Below are positions 47,502 to 59,300 of a stretch of DNA of 64,000 bases, in pieces; position 1 is the first letter of the stretch; each line of letters starts with the position of its first letter. Origin of the DNA: Ceriagrion tenellum (lineage: Eukaryota; Arthropoda; Insecta; Odonata; Coenagrionidae). The notes under the pieces were generated by a model that saw only the letters and a program-made list of their open reading frames with translations, was not told where the DNA came from and did no database searches. Location: NCBI GenBank assembly GCA_963169105.1, contig OY720636.1, positions 104,222,539-104,286,538 of the forward strand, given 5' to 3'. The translations under genes and the position numbers were made by a program.

Positions 47502-47975
47502 CTCTACATCTACGAAGTATCGTGCAAGCCACCACTAGGGTGTGTGGCACGGGGTGATTCCGCACCAGACATCCTAGATTAAATCAGAACCGCGCACGCT
47601 CCCCCGGATGCTAGGCGCAGGCCAAAAGCAGTCGGGAGATCAGTGCGCAGTCAGACCAGAAACTAGGAGAGTGATTCGTACAGGAACATGCTACCATGCA
47701 GTATACTACTTAAGATATAACTATGTACTTGTTAGTGTTATAAATGGGACAGATAAATAGCACTTCAAGGTACTAAATCAAACGAGTGCATCACGCTGGA
47801 GATTGCATGCGAGGTTAGTAGCTAGCAATAATGTTTCGATATTTAGCACTACTGACAAAACCTACTTAACCTAGTCAGTACCCTAGTACTGATTTATCGC
47901 AACTATTATGGTCCCTAATTATCCGTGGAAAAAATGACATTTTAAATCTATCGGTTCTTCAATGCACACCAGTAA
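47502..47975 (-). mobile_element. CR1-like LINE 3' end, subfamily 2
   Basis: On the minus strand a short coding remnant (RTDRFKMSFFPR-like, near 47930-47965) is followed by a UTR not shared with subfamily 1. The end has GGTG-CGGAAT-CACC, then a hairpin closed by CCGTGC/GCACGA, then GTAGATGTAGAGG. The UTR (CTTTTGGCCTGCGCC region) matches the copy at 63168-63395. In hairpin II one base pair is changed on both sides relative to subfamily 1. Confidence 0.85.
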
Positions 47976-47979
47976 TGTT

Positions 47980-49119
47980 ACTTTTCTTGCTGCTATAGGC
48001 AACGTCGCATCTCCAGCCATATGGAGAGTTATGCAGGAAACTAATCTCCATAAGAGTCCATACTGTCGACTGAATATGTTACGCCCTCCGAGTTTCGTTA
48101 CGTTCGTTGTGAACCGCCCCTCTGAAATCCCTCTGGCCGAATGCCAAAGAGCTTAGTAGAAAAGAGTCTCGCTTTGGATTCCGGCGAAGCGATTGATGAT
48201 GGCGCCTCCTCTGGAACGAATTCCGATCGACTCGACCGTAATAATCGCGAGCTGCGCCTTCATTAGGCATACTCTCGGATGGGTTGAACGGGCGACCTTG
48301 GATCCGAGAGAGAGTCTTTCTCCATGGGCCAAGCGGGAGGATTTCTGTTTCCGAGATCACAAATCGTCTGTGACAAAGAGTTTCGTTTCCTTTTTACGGC
48401 TTCCACGTGGATTTCAACACCTTTGTTTTAGTTTTGAAATCATGCAAGCGTTCATTGGTCGTCTAAGATTCACGTCGATTTCATCCGATCGTTCCCCAGT
48501 AACCTCTTCTAAATTTTTACTGATTTTAAATGTCTGCTAAAGTTATACTACTTCTGATAAAAATGAAGCTGTGGTTACGTATTCGTTAGAAAATGAATGA
48601 CGAAAAAGGCTTCTTTACTGGTTTAAAAATTAAATGGTGTACATTGCATTTGTGATGTGCAATGGTGAGACAATTTTCGTTATTTCCCCTCATAACTGAC
48701 GTCTGATATAATTATTAATTTCGAGAAAGGATGGCTGCGAGCAGCTGTGCTGGCGGTAAATTTATATTTTGAGGTCGTCTTTTGACTAGGGTATATTGCT
48801 CCTTTTAGCAGCGGAAACCAATCTTCGACGAACTTAACTTCCCTCTACTGATAGAGATTCGAGCCTACGTTTAGCCTCCCGCGGCATATTTGTTAGCGCA
48901 TATGTATTTTCATTCTTGCCCTTATTGGAGCGTTTCAGGTGAGTTAATTTGTGAGTTTTCTTCTTGTGATTGAACGATGCCAAAATATAGATTTGCAATT
49001 TTCCACTAATATAAAATTCGACCCGGTTTTTTTATGTTTATACATGTGTGTTTATACATATATAAACATTGGATGATGATGATTGACTACATCTGATCTT
49101 GTTTATCACCTGAATACCT
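47980..49119. other. No recognisable feature
   Basis: I see no gene. The frames at 48079-48360 (minus, 93 codons) and 48193-48540 (plus, 115 codons) overlap on opposite strands and are unrecognised. Confidence 0.5.
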
Positions 49120-49437
49120 ATTACCAAAATTTAATCACGACCAATTTTCAACACATAGCGTCATCATCAGGTTCAATTCAGACAGATGTAACCTGATGAT
49201 GACGCTTTGCATTTCAACCTGTTAGAGATTTAATTATGTACGAGGTTCAAGAATGCAGTAGGTAGTAATTTTCCGCTAAGTTTATAGATAACTGAGCAGT
49301 TTAGATGTTAGATCATCATCAAAGTTCGCATACGTGAAATTATGATTCGAATACGTGGGATTTTAAAGTATTACATGAAATCATTTATCACAACCACAAA
49401 GCTACACTGGAAACTACCTCGCAAGCGTATAAAGTTA
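49120..49437 (-). repeat. Hairpin-ended repeat family P, copy 2
   Basis: This is the reverse complement of copy 1 at 46695-47008. The hairpin is at its left end: arms at 49128-49173 and 49190-49234. Read on the minus strand, the left arm gives CTGATGA, a stem (GACGC/GTGTT), GAAA, then TTGGTC, so the TC cleavage-site bases are kept here although they are altered in copy 1. Confidence 0.75.
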
Positions 49438-49533
49438 CGCCATTAAGTTCTTTGATATCCGTGATGTATATGATGATGTATAAACACTGAAACCCGGTCG
49501 AAGTAAATTTTATCTTATTAATTTTATTATATC

Positions 49534-49594
49534 GCAGAAATAAATGCGAGCAATTTTCATGAAAAATTTGAAAATTGCTCGCATTTATTTCTGC
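49534..49594. repeat. Perfect 26-bp hairpin
   Basis: GCAGAAATAAATGCGAGCAA (left arm start) and its exact reverse complement form a 26-bp stem (49534-49559 and 49569-49594) with a 9-nt loop and no mismatches. It lies about 100 bp from repeat P copy 2. It could be a templated insertion scar, a very young fold-back, or a source of hairpin RNA. Confidence 0.9.
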
Positions 49595-49599
49595 ATTTT

Positions 49600-50800
49600 G
49601 CATTAATTCCACGAAATTTCCCCAGAATATCCGCTTTTTATCATGGAACGGTCGTTTTAACACTGGCATTTCATTAATGGTGATATTTGATTTCCTTGAA
49701 TGTAAAGAAAACTGACTAATGGAATCTTATGCACTGAAACTTTCAAAATACACTCCCGAAGTGGACAAATTCGTCTAATGACGTGAAAGCTATTGACGTC
49801 TGATATTCGATTTTCCCTCTTGTTGAAATGGTATAAATTTTATCTGGCGATGATGGACCCGAATCATTGAAATGAATTAGCTACAATTTTCCTCCGGTTA
49901 ACTGATTGACTACCAGGTGAACCGGTGAACAGTTTTATTTTGCCTCCTTTCAACATTGCCAAGTTCTGGTTTTAAATTTGCTATCAATTTTGCTTAAAAT
50001 GATTTTCTCCTATAGACTACTGCAGTATTTGCTATAATTAATCGCAATTAAAATTTTGAGAGAAGTTTTCCTTTTTGTTATCTTGCCATACTACGAAATC
50101 AGTTTTCTATGTAATAAACGCCTACCAAAATGATTACAAATTTATCTGTTTCACAGAGTTGACTTAACAGCTGCTAATGCGCAAATCCTTTCACGCATTC
50201 TATCACCAGTTATCGTTTTCTAAGAGAAACAAATTTGCTATAGCAGTATACTGTCGTGTACTTGCTTTGGATTCGCGTTTAGTAAGTGAATTAACCCTTG
50301 TATCAGCTGTAAGTTCTACTCATTTCTCCTCTAGTTGTCATGGCTGACTCCGTGTTGAAGTCCACAGAACGAATTCTAGAGTCGAGTTGGGATTTCTGCG
50401 ATCATTTCTGCGGTTTGTGTTTATTTCGCTCCACCCGGGAATAGTGCCCTCGTTAAGGGAGAGTGCCTCTTTTCGCCCCCGGAGGCCTTTCGGCCGGATG
50501 CGACGAATTTTCGTGGTCCCTGCAATCAAACAACTGTTACGAGTGTGTTACGTGAAAAATCGTAATTCGGCCGGAACCAGTCGGGGACGGCGCCGGAGAC
50601 TCCGTGTCAGAACGCATCGCTTGGCGGCATTCTGTTCCACAGGGAGTGCGGCCTTTTGTGTTTGTCTGATTTTCCTCTCTCTCTCTTTACTTTCGATTTA
50701 ACATAAGTATCGGTGCGGTAGGCGTCATTATCAGCGGCAATCAATTCGAAGATTCATTTGCTGCAGCTCTTCACTCTCATGCGAGCTAATTACTTCGTTC
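49600..50800. other. No recognisable feature
   Basis: I see no gene or element. The moderately GC-rich segment 50340-50640 has overlapping frames on both strands. Confidence 0.5.
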
Positions 50801-50804
50801 CCTC

Positions 50805-50865
50805 GTCTTTTTCTCTTTGATGTCCTTCATAATTTGTGTGATGTATTCCATTCTTGGTCTTCCTC
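50805..50865 (-). pseudogene. Short RTE-like LINE fragment
   Basis: On the minus strand it reads RGRPRMEYITQIMKDIKEKK, the RGRPR-to-QI.KD segment typical of RTE C-termini. It is only about 20 codons long, so the call rests on one motif. Confidence 0.45.
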
Positions 50866-51189
50866 TGTAGTTTTTCTCATTTCTATGACTTTACATTGTT
50901 GTTTTCAATACAAAAGAAGTTTTATCTACTTATGACGTACCAGCCGCGGCTATATTGCTTAAGGTGTAAGGACTCTAGCTATGAAAAACCAAAGGTAGTT
51001 ATAAAAGGAATCGAGACAATGATATCCATCTTTTATAGGCTCAAAAATTATCTAAATATTGGAAGTTCGTGATGAAGGCATCGTTCTGTTTAACGCTAAA
51101 TATTTTGTTTTTGTGGGCAGTTTTTCCTTTTTCTTTGGGTCCTTGAACTTGTACTTGTAAAATGAAAGAAAGGTGGCGAAAAATAGTAT

Positions 51190-51425
51190 TTATTGGATGT
51201 GAGGAAATGTGCCTCGGGTACGCAGGGTACAAAAATGGGGTATACGGTTTTAACTTCCCATCCGATGGGCGTTGTGAAGCTCTTGGGATGCTCTTCACAT
51301 AGCATGTTAGTAGGTAGGTATCTGAATGTCGCTGAAGAATCTCCATCTTTGCCGGTTATCGAACTCAGATCACCGGTAGCATTCTGTTGTTGTGCCACAG
51401 CTACGACCGAGTGTTTTGTGTATAG
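51190..51425 (-). mobile_element. tRNA-derived SINE
   Basis: On the minus strand an A-box-like TCGTAGCTGTGGC precedes a B-box-like TGAGTTCGATAACCGGC (about 51352-51368). A body follows with TGGAGATTCTTCAGCGAC and GAAGAGCATCCCAAGAGC. The phrase GAGATTCTTCA directly after the head is shared with the region at 57215-57295, suggesting one family. Confidence 0.5.
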
Positions 51426-51654
51426 TTAGCTGGGTCGTTCAAAATACGTGCTTAAAAATCTATTAGCATTTGAAAAAAGTAGTGAAAAACTTAACAATAT
51501 CCATGCTTGACGCCTTTAAAGACAACTGACACAAAAACAACAATCGTGGACGCGATTATGGAAGCCATTTTGTTGTATGGCGCTCATCAACTCTGTTCCC
51601 GATCTTTCTTCAAGTTCGCTGAAAGCTAGAAATGATGAAGTTTTCAGAAGAGGA

Positions 51655-51925
51655 AAGAACCGTATAGAACACCATACAGAAAAGAAGAACCAGACGGGTT
51701 GGACACAAACGGGGGCACAATGAGTTTGTGAAGAACATGATTGCATGTAAATATGAGGGAAAAGTTCCCAGAGGAAACCCAGGAATAAGTTCATGGCCTT
51801 GATAAAGAGGATAGTACATAGGAAGATATACCGGGAGGCTAGGGAATTAGCATTACTAAGGGAATGGTGGAGGGCTGCAGTCAACCAATCATAGGATTGA
51901 ACAACCAATGATGATATGATTCCCT
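51655..51925 (+). pseudogene. RTE-like LINE C-terminal remnant
   Basis: The plus strand reads RRTRRVGHKRGHNEFVKNMI, EGKVPRGNPGI, then, after stops and a frame change, a stretch related to YREVRELAL and WRAAVNQS. It ends in CCAATGATGATATG. It is clearly similar in nucleotide sequence to the minus-strand copy at 25606-26129. Minus-strand open frames over it (51516-51989) are shadows. Confidence 0.7.
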
Positions 51926-51929
51926 GTAC

Positions 51930-53680
51930 GTAGGGTCGAATACGAATGGAAAGCAAGTGCGCTGTTATGTTACGAAGTGAGCAGCGCATTTGAGCAAATG
52001 AAAAGCCCGGATTACCTCAGCGGTTGAGGCAACCGAGCCCGACTTCTAGCCAGGGAGTAGCATTGGGAGATTGTCTCCCTCTCACAACCCATTGCTTGTC
52101 CTCCCGAACTCTCTATCCTATTTAAAAAGAGCGGATGCCGTGAACGCTCGGGCGAAGAGCGCGGCGTCAACGACCGGACGCCCCGTCATCTGTTTCGCTT
52201 CCTCCCGGCGCGGAGGAGCGCTCGCTGGCAATCCCAGAGGAGGCCGATGATGATTGGGAGGCTCTTCCTTTTCCTTCCTCTCGCCGCTTACGGTGCCACC
52301 TCTTCGGTGCCTTCGTCTTCTCCCGACTCGCTCCCCTCTGGTCGGGTGTCTCGCCTTGTCTCACTCCCTGGAGAACTCTTTCACGCTCGGCTTCCGACAT
52401 CCGCCGCTAATTATTTGCGTGGTGTGGAAGTGCGAGCGGAATGAAAGGAGGCGATCGAAGGGGAGGTTCTCAAGAGCGTGCTCCGACGTCTGCATGGTCT
52501 CTCATGGCAGCCACCGCGAAAAAGCTCCTTTTTCGCTGGGAAAAAGTTTCGCGCCGTCCCCGAAAAAATTACGGCTGTGGGTAAAAGGGCCGTTAACTGT
52601 TGCGTGGGTTCATCTCTGCGCGTATCTACAAATCGACGCCGGGGAAAGGAGTCGTAATAATAAACGTGGGTAGACCGAGGAGGGACCACTTAAAGAATAC
52701 GCCTCACAATCTGATGAACGTACGTTCTTTCCATCTTAATTCCCTCTCCTTGTGTGAGATCACAACTTCATAAAATGCAATGAACGAAAGGCTTCTCCCC
52801 TCATAAATTACAGTAATAGTAATGATAGATGCTCATTACTTCACATAAAATAATAAAACGCATATATATTTGTACAAAGCCCTGTATAAAATATTTGAAA
52901 GTTTTAGGTGCACTGTAAGGTAAATATTATCCTAGTTGAGCCAACATCAAGGGATATAAATAAAGCTTTGATACATACATCAGCATATTCCAAAGTGATT
53001 TTTAGTTCAAAACAATATATTTGCATTCAAAGTACAATGTTCGTATCAGTTTAAATATATTTCTATTGAAATCGTCCCTCTTTGTCCATTTTAACTTGCT
53101 CTGGAGAAATACTGTGCGCGTGAGGCCCCGTAAACAAAAAGGATCTTTTGGGAAATATTTAACTTGATTTAGATACTGAAAGGTTTAGCTTTTTTCATAA
53201 ATACGACGCACATTCAATTGTCAATACGAAGACATGTTTCAGAAATCGGGAAGAGGAAAATATAAAATTGCTAATTGAAGTTAGATTATGTTTTTCCGGT
53301 GTTCTTCATTTCCAGTGTTTTATCGCACCTTCTAACCTCCTTATGGCCACAATTCTAAGACGCGCAGAACATCCCTGCTCGAAGCTCAGTTCGAACCAGT
53401 AATCTACAGATTAGCCAGGCTTGTCTTTAAAAAACCTGAAAAATGTGCACCATTTGTTGACACCTTGCCTGGAAGAAACTTGTTAAGTATTAGGCATTTT
53501 TCGTATTTTTGTTTCAGCTTTTCCGTCTCTTTGGATGAGGGAAGAATTAGATTCTTTTTCTGCGAGAGAGTCCATAAATAATTGGAAAATGCATGGTTAG
53601 GTTACAGGGAACGGCGGAGAGGCCTTTATAATGGAAAGTGTCGTGAGATGATTGCAAGATTCTAAATGTCCTGCGCCTTT
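51930..53680. other. No recognised gene; GC-rich patch at 52140-52690
   Basis: The patch is GC- and CpG-rich and open on both strands (139 codons on plus at 52254-52673, 92 and 77 on minus). The products are rich in serine, arginine and leucine with no domain. The rest is AT-rich with nothing recognised. Confidence 0.45.
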
Positions 53681-53686
53681 CTTAAG

Positions 53687-54409
53687 GAAAGAACGTTGTT
53701 ATTTTTCAATCGTTAGGCCTCATCTGGAATATGCTGTTAGTGTATGAGATCCATACGAAACGGGGTTGATATCAGAGTTAGATCGCGTACAGCGAAGAGG
53801 AGCTAGGTATGAGAAACGATGCTACGATAAGTTTGCTAGTGTGTCTGGACTGTTAGAAGAATTTGGATGGGAATCGCTATCACAGCATTGATTAAATTAT
53901 AGGCTTAACCTCCTAACTAAATTTCAGGAAAATCATTTCTCTGACGACGTAAAAAAACATACTATTAACCCCCTCGTAATACGGCAGATTAGATCGCGCC
54001 AATAAAATTAGAGAGCTAGATTGTAGAACCGATAGGTATAAAATGTCATTTTTTCCGCGTACCATTCGGGACCATAACAGCTGTGATCGTCGTCATGAAT
54101 AGTTCGAATTGTGACAATAGGCAGATAGTAAATCTTTCTCATTATATTCTCTACTTTCTTATTTATGCATGATGTAAATATTGGTGTTCTTATTTATGCA
54201 TGATATTTTGAATATGTAGTACTAGTCTTTATATCCCTTGCATGTTGGAACGATTGACGATAGAATGTTTCTTGGGTATTAGATTTTTAATTGGCGCTTT
54301 GCATGTGTGGTACGCGGGTTTCAGTGTAATTTCGGTGTTCTACCGTATCATTAATGCATGCCTGGCGTGGAAGTACCCCCTGCCACACACCCTTTGGGTG
54401 GCTTGCAGG
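53687..54409 (+). mobile_element. 5'-truncated CR1-like LINE, subfamily 1, tail missing
   Basis: About 720 bp nearly identical to the 3' part of the LINE at 18275-20210, starting at GAAAGAACGTTGTTAT. The ORF is broken by TGA at 53745-53747, TGA at 53889-53891 and an extra A in the run at 53951-53957. Similarity stops within hairpin II at GCAGG (54409), so the last tail bases are gone. AGGAAA occurs at both ends (53685-53690 and 54407-54412) but overlaps the element, so a target duplication is unproven. A 3' deletion or microhomology joining would also explain it. Confidence 0.88.
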
Positions 54410-54412
54410 AAA

Positions 54413-57210
54413 TAAATATTGTGCGTTTTACTTGAGTATAATTTTAGAAAAATTAGAAATACATTTTGGAGATGGAAAGAAAATGTGTGTCTTCGGTCGT
54501 CAACCTGAACGTTGGTCTTTTAGGTGGAGGTGGAGCTCACAGTCTAAAAAGTTCTGCGACGTGTGAAATTAACACATTCATGTTGGTGGTCCGATGACAG
54601 GTTTTTGTCTCTGTGCCTATTGCGTATCGACATTCATGTCCAAGGCACAGAGAACTCTTGAGCGTCGGTCGTCCAAATACCTTTTTTGGATGCAAATCAG
54701 AGACCTATTGGGCCAGTAACCGAACCATGCGACGTGAGATACTTTGCTGCGTCTTCTCTTTTCTTTGGTTTTAGTTGCATATGCTTCTATGGTGATAAGG
54801 GAACTTTTTTTGTTTGTGGCAACTTATGTGATGCATTGACCTCAAATGTTGAATTGGTCGAAGAAAAACAAAAGCCGATGTAATAGATGCACATTGAGTC
54901 AATTACTCAAAATTTCCCTGCTATAGATGATTCCTCCTGTTTGAAATTCCACATATTCAATCCTTCAAGAATGGATAACACTTCGGGAATTAGTACCTTA
55001 GGAAGCGTTAAATTGACTTATTTCGTTACGGGATCTAGTTTCTATTTGTGTAATTCACCTGCCTTGCCGACTAGAAGAAAATTAGCATCAACTGCCTTAA
55101 TTTCTTAGTAAGAATGTTTTCCATTCATTTTCTCCAGGTGCTAGTACTTACCAATGTATTTTGAATATCTTTATATCTCGGAAAGGTGTTATTCATGAGA
55201 AATATTGATCATTGCAGTCCCGTTGGAGTGCTGATTCTTGGTTAAATATCATAATTCTTCTTCTTGGATTATCAAGTGGTGTATTTTAGACGCTATTTTT
55301 TTGCTAAGATATGGAATATCTGAAAAACGTCATAGGTCAGTAATCCAGCTTCCTTGATAGAACCATTCATGTCTCCATTGCCATATATCAATCGTGCATT
55401 CCTGTGTCTTGCCTAATTCTCAGTATTTGCTAAGTTGTGTGGTAGGTGTCATGATGCAGCAAAGAGATACCTATTTTCATTATTCGGTGGGGATATCCTG
55501 CGCGATAATGTCTACTTTGATTTTCATTGAAGTATTGAACTTAGCGTAGAATTCTACATTATTTCCATTCAGAAAGTTTAAATGACCAAAGTGACAATTT
55601 AAGTTTTTTTATTGTACATTGATGAACACAATTGTATTAGGAAATTAATTTATCAGTGTTGCTTTAGCGCTCAAACCTAGTCCGGCTGTGTGTCCATTTT
55701 CGAAAGGTCTTCGGATTTAATTTATATCGAAACCAGGTTATCGTACCTGAGAAGAGGATTCACTTTGCTGTCCTTTCACTTTCGATCTCGCTGGATTTTA
55801 CAACTTGCCTGCTATTAACTTCGTGTGATGCTGACGTGAATCATTGTAGAAATCTTGAAATTTTCCCCCTTGAAAAGGTGGTTAATTAGATTGCTTGGAA
55901 AAACTTAAAGGCCACACTCTTCTTTATAAATTGATGGCCTAATTCAGTTTTCAACGTTTAAGATGTTCATTTTTATTTCAATTTTTCCGTTAAAAGATTG
56001 TTTGCCCAGTAATAAATTATGAATACTGGTTTTGCCCCCGCAGCAGGCAAATTGGGATATCCCAAATGCCTGAGTACGCGTCAGAAGAAATATATAATAA
56101 ATATGCTGGTTTGCACAATTTATGTTTGTGGATCTTCCTCTTATAGTTTTGCAAATGTTCTCAAATGGCCTTGATGAGAAAGTGCCCTGATGCTGGAAAT
56201 GAGGATATCCGCTTCAGTTTCGCGCCGGATGGGTCATTGAGGGTCATCTCTCTTTTTTCAATTCCTTTCCAATGAGTGCTTTCCCAGCATCATCTCACTT
56301 CGTCCTGACCAGTTGGTTGGTTGATTATCGAGATCGAGAAACGACTGGCTACTGAGGTCAATTTTACTGTTTAAGTCTAGTTTTGGATTCGTTTCTGAAG
56401 AATTATTTGAGGAATGGTGGATTGAAACCTGGGGTTGAAATTAATCTGCTCTTTGCGAAAGGCGCCAATAGGAAAACAGTTACAGGTGGCCGAAGCGAAA
56501 TGCATTTAATGTACGCATTATTAATTAATTATGTACGCATTTGCTTAAAATTTTGTATACGTGAACTTATTAGTGATATAAATAGATAAATGTGAAAAGA
56601 ATTCTGCTTGCTTTTGATTTATTGGCTTTTTAATACTACTTTAAGGCGTAGACTAATGGACTTTGACTTATATTTCGATCCAATAGGATGAAATGTGTAC
56701 TGATTTTCTCCTAAACACGTTAACGTACGTTTCATATTATCATGATTGGTCTTGATAAATACCAAGGTATCAAACCAAATAAATAACACATTTATATGCG
56801 ATGTTAGCTTAGATTTCGAATTCCGTGCTGTTTACCTTAGTCAAAATAATGCTGCAATTTAGACGAAAACTTTAAAATATAATCCTTTTATCAAAAGTGT
56901 AACAATATCCATGATGACGTCTCATCCGACTGATGGAGTGGTACTCTATTTTGCGCCATTCATCCAAGTCTACTGCTAGCTGTGGTAATTATTACAACGG
57001 TCAGCTGATGTATTTGTGCCATTATGGGTGGAAGGATGGTTGGTGATGAAAAAATAAAATTGGGTATCGGAGGAAGGGTATGGAGAACACGCCGCTGGCA
57101 TTAGCTTACTCTTAATGAAAGGCGCGTCGCGTTCACAGGTTGACGTCGCATACTACGGATGCAGTGCTACCTTCGAAATGACTTGACTTCCAAACAGGGA
57201 GCAATATGCC
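54413..57210. other. No recognisable feature
   Basis: About 2.8 kb without a recognisable gene or element. A small 11-bp inverted repeat (TCTCTGTGCCT and its complement) lies near 54618-54655. Confidence 0.55.
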
Positions 57211-57214
57211 ATTG

Positions 57215-57295
57215 AAGAATCTCAGCTATTGTCAGGATTCGAACCTGACCTTCGGATTCTCTAGCCATTTTACCAACTCGATCCCCATGGGGATC
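57215..57295 (-). mobile_element. tRNA-derived SINE head
   Basis: On the minus strand ATCGAGTTGGTAAAATGGC (A-box-like) precedes GTCAGGTTCGAATCCTGAC, a strong B box inside a paired TΨC stem (57231-57249). AATAGCTGAGATTCTTCA follows, which is shared with the SINE at 51190-51425. The anticodon arm is not intact, so it is not called as a tRNA gene. Confidence 0.5.
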
Positions 57296-57477
57296 ATGCA
57301 TAATAATATGTAATTTTTACACCTATGAAGTGATTACAATGATTCAGTAATCATGAATTTTCACTAAGTTAAGCCTGAGAATATTGAGTTTAATGTCGCA
57401 TCTGATGGACGAAATATTACTGTCGATGAGCTCTCTCCTTGGCGCCTAGTAAGGGAACTGGATGTTGCGGGAAAACC

Positions 57478-57556
57478 TCGACCTCTTCTGGGATTCGAAC
57501 CAGGGCTATTGAGAAGGGACACCATAAATTTGGCTACCACACCAACCTGTCCCCTC
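57478..57556 (-). mobile_element. tRNA-derived SINE head
   Basis: On the minus strand GGTTGGTGTGGTAGCC (A-box-like, 57535-57550) precedes CTGGTTCGAATCCCAG (B box in a paired stem, 57487-57502). The A-box side resembles that of the SINE at 15225 (TTGGTGTGGTGGC). The body would extend left to about 57400. Confidence 0.5.
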
Positions 57557-57559
57557 GTT

Positions 57560-59030
57560 TCGAGTTACCTCCGCATTTCCTGACTCGATTAAGTTGAGTT
57601 CCGAGTGGTTGCTTCCGCTGGTATAAGGGCCTCTCTGTTGCCGGAGATGGACGGAGCCTGTTTATATTTCAATAACCCGCTGTGAAAATTTATCGCCCGG
57701 TAGACCGATGCCGCGATAATGTGGTGAAGACGCATGAGGATGGATTCCCCGGCGCGATAAATTCTCTTTGATCGTTGCGAGTGTATTGTGGATATTGGCT
57801 TTCTCCTCTAGAGATTCATAGAGATGCGTCACTGACCTCAGTGTGGGCATATATCATTTAAATTGTTGGAGTTGATCATTCCTTCAAGGTGTCTGGTCGC
57901 AGAATATATAACGCAAAACTCATCGGATTGCTTATTTTTGAGGGTGAATGCTTCAATAGCTTTATTTCTCTTGGGCCAATGCTCTCCTCTATCATCGTGG
58001 TGATATCTTTGACGATACCTTTGTTTCGATTTGTTGCTCAAAAATTTCAGCTTAGATGTTCCTAAATTCAACCGTAATAATTCTTCTCACATGTATATTT
58101 TTTCCAAGTGTCAGTGATCAGCTGAAACTCAATTTTAAATCAGATATCATTTGTTAACCTGGTCAAAAATTCTATTAATCATATATTCTTGTTGGTGTCA
58201 CTATTTTGTGGGGAGTAGTATTTTTCTTCATGGTATATTTAGCATATTATTAAGTGGATTTGTAGTGCTATTGTTTTGCATTCGTTGTGTATTTGTGTGG
58301 TATAAAATCTCAATTAACATTTGCAATTTAATAATAGATTATACCCACTGGAGTACCCAACGAGATGAGTGTATTCGTGTGAAGCTCTTTGAATTAAGAG
58401 TTGATGAGTGAACGACTGGCGGATGACCGTGAGGAAAGTAGTTTCCTATTCTGAATGCGAAGACACGGCTTTTTTCCTGCGAAACCGGAAACTTAGTGAC
58501 TTGGTGTGGACTGAGAAGTATGTACCTATGGCTCACGCGTGTGTCCCTCTGCTGAGATTTGAGAGAAATGACTAATTTATGGTGATCATGAGTATGGGCT
58601 CTCTACCAAATGGAATTATGGGAGGTGGAATGGAAGCAGGATCTTCTTTACAATTCTTTCAAATAACCGCGAGAGACTACCTCCGTTTCCGATGTCTCGC
58701 CTTAAGTTTGCCCACGTCTTACCCTTCTCTTTCCAAATTAATGGAAATATAGTTTGGGAATTCATCAAAGGCGTGAAGAATTTGGGAGATCCCTTTTGTA
58801 ATACCCTCTGGATGTGGAAGAATCGTGCGAAGGGCTACTTGAACTGCCTAGGGGCTGGAAAATTAATGAGTGGATTGAAAATGATTGTTTTCACTCAAGC
58901 TCTGTCGCTCGAGGGGGGATATAAGCGTGCAATCCTCTTGACGTGCTCCGCCCATTAAAACATCATCTCTGGCCCAGATTCGAATCAAACGGGTTCTTCA
59001 TTCGCCGTCACAGGTTATGCGATCGGGTGC
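57560..59030. other. No recognisable feature
   Basis: I see no gene. At about 58972-59000 a GATTCGAATC palindrome resembles a B box, but no A box is clear. Confidence 0.5.
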
Positions 59031-59300
59031 GTAATCGCACATCCGGCCTCGCCGCCACAGCCGTATGCGAAAGAGAGGTGTGTGTGTGTGTGTGGGAGCA
59101 CGGAAGGAAGGTCAAGACGGCGATGCCGCCTCTGCTGCCCTCTGGCGGCGGCGCTGGATGTCTAGTCTCTCACCCGCGGGAGGCCATGCGCTTCCTTCCC
59201 TGCCGCGTGCCGGTCGCCTGAAGCGGTCGTTGAAATCTCCTCCGACCTCCCCCGCCTCGGTTCTTCGCCTTCATCGGGTTGTGCCCGCTAGCGATAGGGG
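59031..59300. other. GC-rich patch with GT microsatellite
   Basis: GC- and CpG-rich sequence with eight GT units at 59079-59094. Frames of 92 and 98 codons overlap and show no domain. Confidence 0.45.

Noticed and set aside
51516..51989. 157-codon minus-strand open frame
   Set aside because: Antisense shadow of the plus-strand RTE-like remnant at 51655-51925.
52012..52075. tRNA-like A box (TTACCTCAGCGGTTGAGG)
   Set aside because: No B box follows at a suitable distance.
53685..54412. AGGAAA as a target duplication of the CR1-like copy
   Set aside because: The six bases overlap the element itself at both ends and the tail is missing, so a duplication cannot be claimed.
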